Part shown: positions 6,213-6,440 of the stretch, in pieces
Position numbering within the stretch: the stretch's first letter is position 1
Layout: every line of letters starts with the position of its first letter
Origin: Nostoc sp. CHAB 5715
GTDB taxonomy: Bacteria; Cyanobacteriota; Cyanobacteriia; Cyanobacteriales; Nostocaceae
Direction: 5' to 3'
NCBI RefSeq assembly: GCF_020829685.1
Contig: NZ_JAIVFR010000388.1
Coordinates: forward strand, 1 to 6,440
Length of the DNA stretch: 6,440 bases
The notes under the pieces: generated by a model
What the model was told of the DNA's origin: nothing
Seen by the model: the letters and a program-made list of their open reading frames with translations, nothing else
Database searches by the model: none
Made by a program: the position numbers and the translations under genes

Positions 6213-6440
<228 letters not shown>

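Overview
The window looks like chromosomal DNA of a filamentous, heterocyst-forming type cyanobacterium (Nostoc/Anabaena/Calothrix relatives). The evidence is six exact copies of the cyanobacterial octamer HIP1 (GCGATCGC), a one-helix high-light-inducible (Hlip) gene with an HLR1-like promoter element, and short tandem heptanucleotide repeats (CCCCACT / CAGCACT type) of the kind described from Nostocales genomes. I cannot name the species.

Layout, left to right. (1) Bases 1-1235 (+) hold the C-terminal part of a large protein cut by the window edge; it shows faint Hsp70-like features. After a repeat-bearing gap, a 363-residue protein of unknown function follows on the same strand (1376-2467) with a strong Shine-Dalgarno. 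The two may form a pair, but this is inferred from order only. (2) A perfect 17-bp hairpin (2482-2535) separates this block from a convergent 59-aa hli gene (2559-2738, -), which lies too short for a 60-codon cut-off. Its upstream region carries a good HLR1-type site (2780-2797). (3) An AT-rich orphan D12-class adenine DNA methyltransferase (3056-3937, +) has no restriction partner in view. (4) trpD (4018-5085, +) encodes a complete anthranilate phosphoribosyltransferase that carries five tandem heptamers within its coding sequence. (5) On the other strand, a retropepsin-like aspartic protease with a lipoprotein-type leader and a helical TPR-like segment (5015-6079, -) converges on trpD and overlaps its 3' end by 71 bases. 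(6) The right end (6213-6440) is a low-complexity inverted and tandem repeat region, G-rich then C-rich, running off the window.

The genes do not form one pathway. They are mostly separate housekeeping, photoprotection and accessory units. The points most worth a second look are the in-frame repeat insertion in trpD and its relation to the terminal repeat array, the truncated Hsp70-like protein with its unknown partner, the orphan methyltransferase, and the tail-to-tail overlap of trpD with the protease gene. I see no CRISPR array, no intact insertion sequence, no tRNA or rRNA, and no clear evidence of a new defence system.
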